Source: Nageia nagi
Taxonomy: Eukaryota > Pinophyta
Direction: 5' to 3'
Length of the DNA stretch: 64,000 nt
Assembly: GCA_050084985.1 (NCBI GenBank)
Contig: JBITNC010000001.1
Coordinates: 65,720,001-65,784,000, forward strand
Part shown: positions 23,607 through 34,702 of the stretch, piece by piece
Numbering within the stretch: the first letter of the stretch is position 1
Layout of the letters: each line of letters begins with the position of its first letter
Notes under the pieces: generated by a model
What the model was told of the DNA's origin: nothing
The model's input: only the letters and a program-made list of their open reading frames with translations
Databases searched by the model: none
Position numbers and translations under genes: made by a program

Positions 23607-25264
23607 TATTGATTAGTATCGCATAACCTCAAGGGTTTGGTTTGGTTGTGTTCTTTGCTTCCCATAATGGTAAGTTCCTTTAAAGAGTAGAAGGTGGTGG
23701 GGATGCACTTGTGTTGCTTTTTTGCTCAATCTTCAATATATAGGTCAGTTTCTATCTATATTTAAGGTTAAAAGTAATAGGAAAGGAATAAAAAGATTGA
23801 AAGTTACATGAAAGAGATAAGTAAATAAATAATTAAAATAAGAAATTTACAACCTAAGCATTATAGCATAGGTAGCAATCCATAGTCAAGATTAAGAATA
23901 GCAAACTATCTTGCACTTGGGGTCTCACAATCATAATGCATAGCCACAGCTTGAAGAAAGCATTCCACACATAACATTCATAAAAACAATAATAGCTACT
24001 TTGTTGCAAGAGAGAAAAGAATTATCTATTTGCATTATCATATGTGAATTGCTTTTACATATTAGGGCAAATTTGCTAAAATGTTTGATCTTTTTTATTT
24101 CTAAAAAACTAGCTATTTATACGACTTCCCCACCTTTGGGTGGTTGGGTTTCATTAATATACATTACTACTAGCATTGAATGAAATAACTAAAATAGCAC
24201 TATTTACATTAATACTACAACTATGTTAGATTATATAGTAAACAAGTACTAATAAACATAACTATATGGGAATTTGTAACTTCTGATTAGCCATGGCCAT
24301 AGAGCTACAATCCTTTTGACATGTCATTGATTACTCCTTCTTCAACCTTATAGCTGATTGAATATAACACTATTGCTAATTGAAGGTAGTACTATAGCTA
24401 ATTGAGTAGATATTTCATTACACATTGATTGATATGATTTGGTATTATGCTTTATCAGCTGCTATCTACTTTTATGTAATATTTATGATCTCTACTATGG
24501 ATGTCAGTAATTAGAGTAATGGTGGTTGATAGACATTATGTTCACTTGGTTCAACAAGAACTATCATTATTATGTGAAATGAGTGGGTGTTGACACATTC
24601 ACAAGGCCTTGAGGGTTAAACACTTAAGATGAAGTGGACCTAGGTGTTCTTTCTCATGCATTACTCTTTCACTTATTTGGTGGGATCTATGTTCTTCTTC
24701 CAGGCTCTATTGATGATCTAGTTCTTTTGGGACCCACTTATTTTCATCAAAAACTATGACATCATATTTCAAAATCCTTGAGCACTATTGATATTCTTCA
24801 AAAGTGGAACTTTGAATGTGTACAAGTTTTGGAAATTTGTGCCAACAATTTCTAGAAACTCTAAGGCAATAAATATGATTTTGGAAACTTATACATACAT
24901 GACTTCTTAGGTTTACTAGAGAAGATGACATGATTCTCAGGCACTCTCAACTCCTGATCACTAAAGAATAAAAGAATATAAAATTGACACAGTCTTATTT
25001 ACATAACTCTCGGGTATACTTATTCACATAATCCCTAAGTACTACTAAAAAAATGACTCCTGACACTCTAGGGAAAAGAAATGAGAAGAGGGGGAATTTA
25101 TAATGAAAGAATAGAAAATTTTATAACTCATGAAGACTTTAAAAGAATAATGTCCTCCCGAGTATTCTTATATACACAACTCTTGAGTAGTAAATAATGA
25201 AATAATGAAGAATGAAAAATAATAGAATTACCCCAATTTTTTAGTGTTATTCTGAAGGAATACA
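23607..25264 (-). repeat. Right (5') LTR of element D
   Basis: The left edge is TATTGATTAG (C has TGTTGATTAG) next to the primer site. The right edge is ATACA at 25264, followed by ATTAC. It aligns with the D' LTR (34636-34702 plus 57205-58290) and with 9470-10007. Length is about 1.66 kb. The intact site where Copia A and B inserted in related LTRs is near 24727-24731. Confidence 0.82.
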
Positions 25265-25660
25265 ATTACATAAATACATTAAAAATGAGCACTTGTAATA
25301 TGTATTCAAAATAATTTTTAAATAACATAATACATGATGTATACAAAATAAGATTTCATTGATAATAATCATTAAGTTTTTGAAAAATATAGATAGAGTG
25401 ACTAAGGTCAACTATTTCAGCTCCAAAGATTTTAGCTGCTCTTCTTCATCTTTTCTTTTAGCTACTCCTTATCTGAACATAAGCATTTTATAATGATCAT
25501 ATGAAAATGGTGGTAATATTCTAAGTCCTTCCAATGTACTCACTTGTGAGATGACAACAAATGTTAAACATTTTATTTTTTGTATGTCCTATGTTAATCA
25601 TGTTTTATTTAATATTAAGCCTTTGGACTTATGAATTGTCAATCCCCATGCTAATTTTAA
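25265..25660. other. Target-site flank of element D
   Basis: It begins ATTACATAAATACATTAAAA and resembles the unoccupied sequence at 33999-34045 (ATTACATAATTACATCAAAA) over roughly 50 bp. That supports ATTAC as the target duplication of D. The rest is unremarkable AT-rich DNA with no gene. Confidence 0.55.
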
Positions 25661-25669
25661 TGGAAATTA

Positions 25670-28090
25670 TCCTGTTCTTCCCTTTTTTACTTGTGTGATT
25701 AGAATAATTTAAGGAGATGCACCTCCAAATGGCATGCATGTGCAATTATCGAATTGCACCATTACATATGTTGGTTGATTATGTGGAGACCTTTTAGGTT
25801 TGTAGACTATATTTTGAATATAGACTAGTGCACCATTAAAAAGTATAAATACAATCCATAAATTGGATGATAACATGACTCTTGCATTTTTTACAATTAA
25901 CAAGTCAACTTCAAGTTTTTCATTTTCACCTCTTAATGTATTTGTGCTTCCTACTTTTGTTGTAATGTTATGTTCCACTAGAGAGTTTAATTTTAGAAAT
26001 CATCTCATGTTATGATTTTGTAAATTTTCATTTGTTGAAAATGGATGAATGTTATTATCAAATTCTTCTATTATAGTTGCATCGAATGATATATTATTTC
26101 TTATCATCAATAATTGCCAATCCTCAATAGTTGGATTTGCATCTCTAAGAATGGTAAATAGTTGATGGAATATGTTTTTATCTTCACTTTCTCCTTCCTC
26201 TCAAAATACCCTATTTAATGTTAGGATGAGGCTATCCTACAGCCAAATTTAAATACAAATTTTGGGTAATTATCATGTAAATCTTGGGCATTTATACCTC
26301 AAATTAGCAAACATCGATCAATTTGGATTAATTACTACCAAAGTATGGTAAATTCAAGCATCCATTAGCAATATGAGCCTAATCCACTAGTTTCTAATAG
26401 ATTATATACACAATCAAAGATGATAAATGCTAAAATTTGTAAGGAATTTGATTGGATGATAGCCTTTCACCTAATTTTATAATAGTTATAAACTTTGACT
26501 TAATAATTTTGCATATTTATCACCTAAATATATGATGGTCTATCCATAATAGTTGGTAACTATTCCAAATCACCCACCAAAGTAGTGACCTTCCTTCAAA
26601 GTAAATATTTAAAGTCTATGGAAAAGCTTGATGAAGGCATGGATCGATTTGTCCCAATAATATTTTCCCTATGAAGCTTATCTCAGCAATCAATATGTAT
26701 CTTATATGTTGCAAATATTCTTGAAATATTATTAAATTTATTTCTTCTAATTTATCAAAATTTGCAATAGGTATTCAAAGTACTCCATGTATTATATTTG
26801 CACCTGTTAAATGTAGCAACTCCCATTTCATAAGTAATAAGAGAGGAGAACATTTGAAGATGAAGCATCTTCAAGTGCTTGTTGAATTGCTCCTATAATT
26901 TATGAATTTCTTGTTCTTGCAATTCCTTGAATAAAAATGTATAATGGTGATGCATTTTCACCTTGATTATAATACCTTATTATTATATCATAGCCATATT
27001 TGTGTTTAGAGATTAGCCTTTCATATGGGTAATTTGAAGGTGTTTTATCTAGACGAAGCAAACCATTTCCTTTCATTGTTGTTATGAATTGCATTTCTCG
27101 TCTTGTGTAATATTCTCCTTTATATTCAATGTTCCATGGTGGTTTCCTACCAACATATCTTCTTCCTAACATGTATCTATCTCACTCACATCCATGATTT
27201 GCCCATGATATAACTTGGATATTATTTCTCATTTGTGTCCGATTGTGTTATTTTGAATCACTTGAACATCATCATATTATATATGACTATTATGCTCTAT
27301 ATTATTGATATTATTTATTCTCTCAATATGCTAAGTATTATAGTTGAAAGCCTCTTAATTTTTTATAATTGCATTATCATCCAACCTAATATCTCTTTCT
27401 ATATTTCTAAAAGTCTTGTAAAGTAATAACTTTGACCAATAAACTCAACAAAATTATCTGATTTCCTTCTTAGAATGGTGGTAAATCATGGAAATACACT
27501 TACAAGTGTTGCATTTTTTTACCATCCAAGTTCAGTTTTCTCTTTCATTTAGGATATATGTCCATGATTTAGCTGCATCAATAAGTGCAATACTTTCCAT
27601 TACGTAGGGTATTTGAATATATCCATCAATTAAAGACTTTCCTTCTCTCCTACTTCTTCTTCATCAATTTATTTAAGCTCTTTGAAAATGTTGCATCCAA
27701 CATTTAGAGGAACAAAAACTCTATTGCATTCAATCATTTGAAGCTCTACTAATGCATGACATGTTTCTTGTGCTCCTATATCTCTTTCAACAATTATTTC
27801 TATTGGAAGATGATTTCATGCTCTTGTTGTTGAATCATTAACATTTTCCAAATTTGCAAAATGCATTCACATTTATTAATATATTTCAAATCTATTCTCA
27901 ACTTTTGTTGTATATTTGTTAATATAGTTGATAAAAACATGCATTGATAGAATAAGTTATCAATTTACATTTTCTCTCCATAACTATAAGATGAAACATT
28001 TTTGCATATACACTTGTTCATCATTCTAAGACAATTTTATCTTCTTGTTTCTCTATCTCTTTCTCTTTGGCATTTTATCCTTTGTGCTCT
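25670..28090 (-). pseudogene. Pif1-like (Helitron-type) DNA helicase relic
   Basis: Minus-strand pieces follow the order of a Pif1-family helicase as found in Helitron Rep/Hel proteins. They are: an upstream block ERDIGAQETCHALVELQMIE (about 27800-27730); the Walker A region IFIQGIARTRNS (end of the 27172-26900 frame; GTGKS expected, so dead); FEGRSLLWW (about 26595); TIEDWQLLMIRNN (about 26130); the HPFSTNENLQNHN block (about 26040); and the C-terminal ARVMLSSNLWIVF and GALVYIQNIVYKP motifs (25978-25709). No HUH Rep motif or Helitron ends were recognised, so a host-gene pseudogene is possible. Several frames and stops make it non-functional. Confidence 0.72.
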
Positions 28091-28446
28091 ATATTGCCTT
28101 TTATATTCTCTATGATATGCTAGTCATCATTACTTATTTCCTCTTCTGATGTATTCATTTTTCAAATATAATTTTAGCTACAAAATTATAAATAATATAT
28201 AAGTAATTCCATATAAAAAAATCAATATAATTATGAATAATTCATTATTTGTTAATTTCATACAAAAATAATTTAATATTAACCATTAATAATATATTCA
28301 ATAATTTATTTTTAATTTTTATATGACAATGCTAACTATTACTTGAATACACATAATTTGCATTGACTACATATATTTTATTTAAAACATATATGATATA
28401 ATGAATCAAAAGATTTCATGTAATAAAAGTGCAAGCAGTCATATGG
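28091..28446. other. AT-rich spacer without a gene
   Basis: Runs of A/T words, no open frame of note and no recognisable domain on either strand. Confidence 0.6.
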
Positions 28447-28690
28447 ATTGAACTTGTGACCTTTGAAAACTAAATCAAGTAGTTTGTACTAATGCATGAA
28501 CCATTTTCTCTTTTTTGGGATTTGAAGCAAAGTTGATTTTGAATGTAGATAATTAAATCTAAAATATTCAATAATTTAAATTTACTTTTTGTACAACAAT
28601 TATATTAAAAACATTTTAATTATATATAATATACACACATAATTTTGTATTTTATAATATAAAATCTAAAGGAGAATATATTTAAAGTAT
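28447..28690. repeat. Direct repeat copy 1 (about 250 bp)
   Basis: It matches 32453-32715 around GAACTTGTGA, AAAGTTGATTTTGAATGTAG and ATAAAATCTAAAGGAGAATA. The left edge of copy 2 is contiguous with a LINE RT fragment, and the reverse strand of copy 1 reads LLDLVFKGHKF where copy 2 reads FIDLVVKVHKF. The unit may therefore be an upstream part of the same LINE. Confidence 0.65.
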
Positions 28691-28737
28691 TGAATTGGAT
28701 TGAAACATGTATAGAAAGCTAATTTTATATGAATTGA

Positions 28738-28990
28738 CATATAAGGGAGTTGGAGAGGTGAGTAGTTCAAAGCTCTTAGATACAGGAGGCCAGGTTCAAA
28801 ACTCTCTACCCCTAAAAGTTAAAACATACCTAAAATCTTATCAAGTTGATGGTGGGTGTGGATGAGGCAAGGATCATGCCTTCAATGGATTTTGATAATG
28901 TGGATTCCCCTCAGTCATAGCTCTAAACTTAAGATTTCTTGATGTCTTATATTAGAAGATAAAAGCTCCAATAAAAAAAGCTAGTTGTAT
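28738..28990 (+). other. Possible SINE-like insertion
   Basis: GGTTCAAAACTC (about 28792) resembles a Pol III B box. A looser A-box-like stretch lies about 35 bp upstream, and the segment ends in an A-rich tail (about 28970). No target duplication was found and the A box is poor, so this is only a candidate. Confidence 0.25.
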
Positions 28991-29640
28991 ATAATATTTA
29001 AAGTATGAATATTTTATACACCTAAAAATGATTTATTATTTATTTAATAAATCATATTTATACTTCTTAGATGATTTTTTGCAATATCACAAATATCAAT
29101 ATAAATTTGATATTACAATATGCTATGGCCAATGCAATGTCATATGCTATGCTTCATATTTCAATTTATCTAGAATACAACAAAGTTTTATATTATTGCT
29201 AGAGGTTTGCTTTACCTTCTTTCTATATCTTTGTAGGCTGTATATGCTAGTGGAATAGGTTAACCTCAATATATCGAAACTCTTTGATATGACATGATCT
29301 TTAATAGGTGATTTTCTCTCGTAATCTTCATCGATGCCACCTAATATGAGAAATTACTATACTTTGAGCTCTAAAACTTTCTATCTCTTACGCACTCCAT
29401 AATTCTTCATATTCAATGCTATTAACTGCATGTGTCTTAAAATCGAGGGTTTCATATTTTGATAACAAAGGCTATTAATCCATGCATACAAAGATCCATT
29501 ACAAGCTTGCCTCCAATATAATCCCAATCCTATGAATATCCATTGCCATTTGCTTTTGAAGATTGAACATACACTTCATATTAGGTGCATGCTTTTCATG
29601 TATTATTAATGTATCTGATATAATATACATATCTAGCTCT
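28991..29640. other. AT-rich stretch without a recognised gene
   Basis: A 76-codon frame at 29028-29258 has no recognisable domain and low complexity. Nothing else is supported. The stretch may include the LTR of the gag relic that follows. Confidence 0.4.
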
Positions 29641-29704
29641 TCTTATATTGTATATCATTTTATCTATTATATATACTCATATTTTACATAATTTAGGATC
29701 TACA

Positions 29705-29725
29705 TTTTGGTGAACTCGACATTCT
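29705..29725 (+). other. Possible gypsy LTR end and primer site
   Basis: CTACA at 29700-29704 is followed by TTTTGGTGAACTCGAC, which has the look of a plant Ty3/gypsy primer site (TGGTGAAC...). A gag-like region on the same strand follows. No matching 3' LTR was identified, so the call is tentative. Confidence 0.4.
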
Positions 29726-29769
29726 TACACACTTAGATTCTTTTCTAGGGCATCCCTTCTTAGGAGTTA

Positions 29770-32000
29770 TGAAGTTGTTCATGTTATTATCTCTTCCCTT
29801 ACTTGAGGTGCTTAAATTAATGGATCAAGAAAATTATAAAACTAGGGTTTGTTTTACCTATGTTTTAAAGATGAATTTGAATGAAGAACTACCTCGAGTT
29901 TCTATAAGTAAGGTCCATTTTAATGAGATAAAGAGAAGTGTTAGGGTTAACCCTAATTTACCTATGCAAATGTAGGAGCTTGATCGTAATGATAGAATGG
30001 ATAATGATACTATATTATAAATTATAGCAAAAGAATGAATATTATTGAATAAACTCTTAAAATGTTTAATATGTCTTGCAATAATTATTATTTTGATAAT
30101 GTAAGTCTGGGAATCCATGGTGATACTTACAATAGTAATGTTAAAATTATAGAATTAGACAAAAATTTTGGACATGTTAGTTTAATAAAGGAATTACTAT
30201 GTAATAAAAAAAAGTTGGAGTATTATCTTACTAACAATATTGAAGAGATTATAGATATCCTAACAAATTATGAGTTATTAGAAGATCTTGTAACTCTAAA
30301 ATCTTTGGATAGTTTATTTTCTTATGGAAATGTAGCATATGTAAAATGAAGGGCTCTACCATTAAGAAAAATACCATTAACAACCTAAAATGTACGAGCA
30401 CTACTAATAGTGTGGAGTAGAGGATCCGAAACCTCTAAACGAGGTGATCATTGAAGATGTTGATGAGGATTGTGAAGTAGAGTTTGAACCCTTGTTAACC
30501 CATTCTAAAGATACTAATCAATATATGATTCCTAAAGTTTCTAATAGGGATAAAGTTAACAACAGTTTATTTGATGATGAAATTGCAAAAAATGTTGCTA
30601 AATAAGTTTCTATTGTAATTAATAATGCTTACATACATAATCCTAATTCATCAAAAGAAGAGCATGATATAAAGGTTGTTGCTATTTTACAAGCTCAAGA
30701 AATTGATTACTTCCACATTGCTAATGAGATTCAACAATTATAATTTATGTTGGAATTTATTGATAAACTTAAACATGAAAGAATATATAGGATTAGACCA
30801 TTAATACCACTAAAAGAGGATGAACTTAGAAGAGAAAAAGCAAATAAATTAACCTCTCAAAATAGCAATGCACCACCATAAAACCCACCACCATCCATAA
30901 AGACCAATATACATGTAGGGAATAAGCTTATAATGCAAAACCAACAACCAAACCAACCTCTTATAGTGCAAAATAATGGTAAGAAAATTAAGGAAAGGAC
31001 TAAGAACTTATAAAAAGATATGCATAAGGATGATGAAGATGATTTCTTAAATTGCTTAAAGTATCCATTAACTAATAGAATTGTTTCCAAGTTGTTTGTC
31101 AGTAAAAAGAGTGAAATTTATGAAATTTGATGGTTTATAAGATCTAAAAATGCATGTTAGAAAATTTCAAGAGGAAGCTATTGAATATTTTCAAGATAGA
31201 GATACCTTTGCAAAATTATTTTCAATTAGCTTGAAAGTTGATGCATTGAAATGGTACTTTAGTCTTCCTAAAAAGAGTATTGATAAGTATGATGATTTGA
31301 TACACAAATTTAAAAAAAAAAAAAAAAATTGACATAATATCACTAAAAATTCCAATTCAAGGATTTGTGTAAAATTAAGCAATTACTTGATCAATCTATG
31401 TATGAGTTTGTGAAATTATAGAAACAAATTGCTAATAAAATATTTTTCATAAGCAAGATTTAAAGAATACTTTTGCAAATGCTCTATTGCCTATGTATAA
31501 AATACAACTTCTATCTAATAATGGATTGACAATAGCTGAAATTATAAATATTTTGCTTAAAAAGGAAGATTGTATCGAGAAAACTTATAAGAAATGTTAT
31601 CAAAAATATCAAATGTATGAAAAGAAATAAAAACCACAAGTGTATGAAAATAAGATCTTATTGATCATATTTTTGATGTGCTATTAAAAGAAGATTTTAT
31701 CAAGCTTTCACCTATGCTTTAGCATTATTTTCCTAATGGTGTTCCTAAAAAAATATAGATTTGAAGAATTTTTCAATTACCATAGGACACTAGGGAACCT
31801 AATAAAAAATTGCAGGGCATTAACAAATATCATTCAAGATTTTATTAACAAGAAAGCAATTTGGATGGATAATAATCCTAAAGTAGAAGGACCTATACAT
31901 CCTGATCATGGACAGCTAGAGATATTTACAAACCTCTTACCAAAGATAACTCAGCAACTAAAAAGCTTCATTGGTTTGGTAAGCACTTTGCATTTATGAA
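29770..32000 (+). pseudogene. Gag-only Ty3/gypsy relic
   Basis: Recognisable parts are a retrotransposon gag core at 31150-31310 (FQEEAIEYFQDRDTFAKLF, LKVDALKWYFSLPKKSI, YDDLIHKF) and a C-terminal block at 31736-31870 (YHRTLGNLIKNCRALTNIIQ) that in intact elements precedes protease. The upstream frames 29769-29975 and 30062-30349 are Asn/Lys-rich and unrecognised. An A20 run at about 31309-31328 breaks the gag core. No protease, RT or integrase follows, so this is a truncated or non-autonomous element. Confidence 0.6.
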
Positions 32001-32214
32001 ATATTATTTATCTAATAGAAATGAATGCAAGAGAATATCAACAACAATCAAGTAAGAGCGGTGATGAAGAGAAAATAAAACATAGTGATGAAACTTACAG
32101 AAAGAATGTTGTTGATGATATGCAATACTATCTACATGCTATCAATGGCATAAATTATACCACCATAAAGGTACATATTTTTGTACTGCATCTATAAAAT
32201 ACATATGGATTGTT

Positions 32215-32463
32215 AAATTATCCTAGGTATTTATGCTTTGCCCATGATAATTGTGTTATCCATAAATTAACCATGAGTTACCGTAGCAGAAGATGATGAG
32301 GGATTTAAACCTTTTATGCTCTTTATTGACCACACATACCCTACCTTTCTTCCTAGTGCCTCAATTGTTATTTAATAAACAAGTAGGGGGAAATAGGATC
32401 CCCTTGCCTTAGTCCTCTCTGAGACTGAAAGAAACTGGCTGCTTCTCAATTGATGAGAACTTG
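32215..32463 (-). pseudogene. L1-type LINE reverse transcriptase fragment
   Basis: The minus strand reads VLIN*EAASFFQSQ then RGLRQGDPISPYLF at 32460-32375, the signature RT motif of plant L1 LINEs. After a frame change it reads THG*FMDNTIIMGKA (about 32290-32240), the decayed catalytic box (F/Y-A-D-D expected). About 80 codons are present with no start or poly-A tail, so this is an internal scrap. Confidence 0.78.
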
Positions 32464-32715
32464 TGAACTTTAACAACTAAATCAATAAATTTACTGATAC
32501 ACCAACCATTTTCTTTTGTTTAGGATTTAAATCAAAGTTGATTTTGAATGTAGATAATCAAATCTAAAATATGCAATAATTTATTTTTACTTTTTGTACA
32601 TCAAATATATTACAAATATTTTTATTATATTTAATTTTATTAAATATAATTCTCTATATTTAATATACACATATAGTTTTGAATTTTATATTATAAAATC
32701 TAAAGGAGAATATTA
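32453..32715. repeat. Direct repeat copy 2 (about 250 bp)
   Basis: It matches 28447-28690 in the same orientation. Its left end overlaps the LINE fragment. Confidence 0.65.
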
Positions 32716-33874
32716 TTAAATTATGAATATACAAATGTAAATTTATTGATGCAACCAATGTATTGACACAACAATATACAATTTAATATAAAAGATATAA
32801 TAGAGATATGATTTCATAATATCTATAAATATGGAAAGTGTTCTTTATAGAAAATAATGTTTTTATTATGATTTTATTGCATATTAGATGAACATATTTT
32901 ATGATGTTCTTTATTAAATAAAAATAATAATGACTAATGATCAAATTAATTAACTAAAATAAATAAAAACAAAGGTTCAACACTATTATAACTATAGCTA
33001 CGAAAATTATATATTGAAACAAATTCCCAAAATCATACTACCATTAACTAATCCTTACTTGTATTATATATATATATTATATTTATATTTATTTATTTAT
33101 TTATTTGAATGAAATTATTTTTATCAAAAACTAATTTATTTTGATAATAAATTGAATAATTACTTGCTAAAGTCATATGCATCCCTTATAAATGAAAACT
33201 TTACAAGCAATCTTTATGTATATTTTTTTTTAAGAATTACTCTCAAAGTTAATTAAGAAGATTATAACAATAATAAGAAAAAAATTTATAACACGATAAT
33301 GAATATTAAGAATGAACCTTCTAAGATTTAAAAAGGAAAACACAATTTAGCAACCATTAATTGGGAGGGGATTCCTATTGTACCCATCACCTAACCATTA
33401 ATTAATGGTCTAACATGCTGTGTAATGACCTACTACAAATCTCCATTTAATTTGTAGTAGACGTTAATATAATTTACTTTTACATGACATACTTGAATCT
33501 TGAGACACTTTATATGCCATCAATCATTTGATTTTTAAAGTTGCTAACCTTTCTTTATTGACAATGCAATTTCTTTCATTTTATTTTTCATGTTTCTAGA
33601 ACACATTACTTTGTCGATCATTTCTTCATCTATGTTATGACATGCTTATAATTTCTAATCATATATATTTTGATATATATATTTTGATAGAGTTTTTAGA
33701 ATAATTAATTTATATCTTTTAAATATATATATCTAAAAACGTTAAGAGGTATCAATTTTGAGTCATTTATTTTGAAAATATTTTTTTAAGACAAAAAGAT
33801 AAATGCCTCGAAATTAATACATCTACATGTTTTTAAATATATATCTTTAATAATATATCTAAGCTAGTGGCATT
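32716..33874. other. AT-rich spacer without a gene
   Basis: Very AT-rich, with short TATATA and TTTATTTAT runs near 33069-33105 and no coding signal. The only structured feature is the perfect hairpin at 33430-33460. Confidence 0.6.
33430..33460. repeat. Perfect 11-bp inverted repeat
   Basis: CTACTACAAAT (33430-33440) and ATTTGTAGTAG (33450-33460) are separated by a 9-base loop. The 3' flank is not followed by a Helitron CTRR end and is not U-rich enough to call a terminator. Confidence 0.7.
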
Positions 33875-34702
33875 CATGACAGTTGATTATTATATTATAA
33901 TATTTTTCTATACCATCCAAAACATATTTAAATTTAATTGAAAAATTACATAATTCTGTTGATAGTAAATACTTTAAAAAATATTTTAAATTCATTCACA
34001 ATTACATAATTACATCAAAAATAAGAACTTGTAAAAAATATTTTAAATAGATTCACAGTTACTGTTGATCGGTATAGCATAACCTCAAGGGTTTGGTCTG
34101 GTCATGTCCTCCACTTCCAATTACATAATTACATCAAAAATAAGAACTTGTAAAAAATATTTTAAATAGATTCACAATTACTATTGATCTGTATAGCGTA
34201 ACCTCAAGGGTTTGGTCTGATCATGTTCTCCACTTCCTACAATAGTAGGTTCCTTGCAAATCTTGAAGGTGGTAGGGATGCACTCGTGTTGGTTTTCTGC
34301 TTAATCGCTCGTGTTGGTTTTCTGCATTTGTGATAGTTGATTATTGTATTATAATATTTTTCTATACCATCCAAAACATATTTAAATTTAATTAAAAAAT
34401 TACATAATTCTGTTGATAATAAATACTTTAAAAAATATTTTAAATTCATTCACAATTACATAATTACATCAAAAATAAGAACTTGTAAAAAATATTTTAA
34501 ATAGATTCATAGTTACTGTTGATCGGTATAGCATAACCTCAAGGGTTTGGTCTGGTCATGTCCTCCACTTCCAATTACATAATTACATTGAAAATAAGAA
34601 CTTGTAAAAAATATTTTAAATAGATTCACAATTACTATTGATCGGTATAGCGTAACCTCAAGGGTTTGGTCTGGTCATGTTCTCCACTTCCTACAATGGT
34701 AG
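33875..34702. repeat. Duplicated LTR/flank junction block
   Basis: An outer block (33875-34326) repeats as 34327-34702. Within each, the first ~55 bp of a D-type LTR (TGTTGATCGGTATAGCATAA and onward) is followed by a restart of the same AT-rich flank (ATTACATAATTACATC). The LTR head therefore occurs at about 34063, 34181, 34519 and 34636, each preceded by the same flank. The segment 34238-34326 carries a further piece of the LTR, with GCTCGTGTTGGTTTTCTGC present twice. Confidence 0.8.
34636..34702 (-). repeat. D' LTR, left part (interrupted by element C)
   Basis: It starts TATTGATCGG after the flank ATTAC (34631-34635) and continues as CCTCAAGGGTTTGGTCTGG. It is cut at 34702 by element C and resumes at 57205. 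Its left edge faces flanking DNA, not a primer site, so it is the left (3') LTR of a minus-strand D-type element whose body would lie right of the window, or a solo LTR. Confidence 0.8.

Larger units (their letters stand above)
9470..25264 (-). mobile_element. Ty3/gypsy Tat-like retrotransposon D, nested and deleted
   Basis: A minus-strand element. From right to left it shows the 5' LTR (23607-25264), a primer site in the same relative position as in element C, gag, RT, INT, a post-integrase ORF and the left LTR remnant ending at 10007. Domain order and spacing match element C, including a ~0.55-kb gap between INT and the accessory ORF. The right flank begins ATTAC (25265-25269), the likely target duplication. 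Copia A interrupts its left LTR and Copia F interrupts its pol. Protease and RNase H are missing. The element is old and inactive. Confidence 0.85.

Noticed and set aside
28455-28510. tRNA-derived SINE head on the minus strand (GTTCAATCC B-box-like)
   Set aside because: The same region in copy 2 reads in frame with the neighbouring LINE RT, and the B-box-like word is not conserved there; a LINE explanation fits better.
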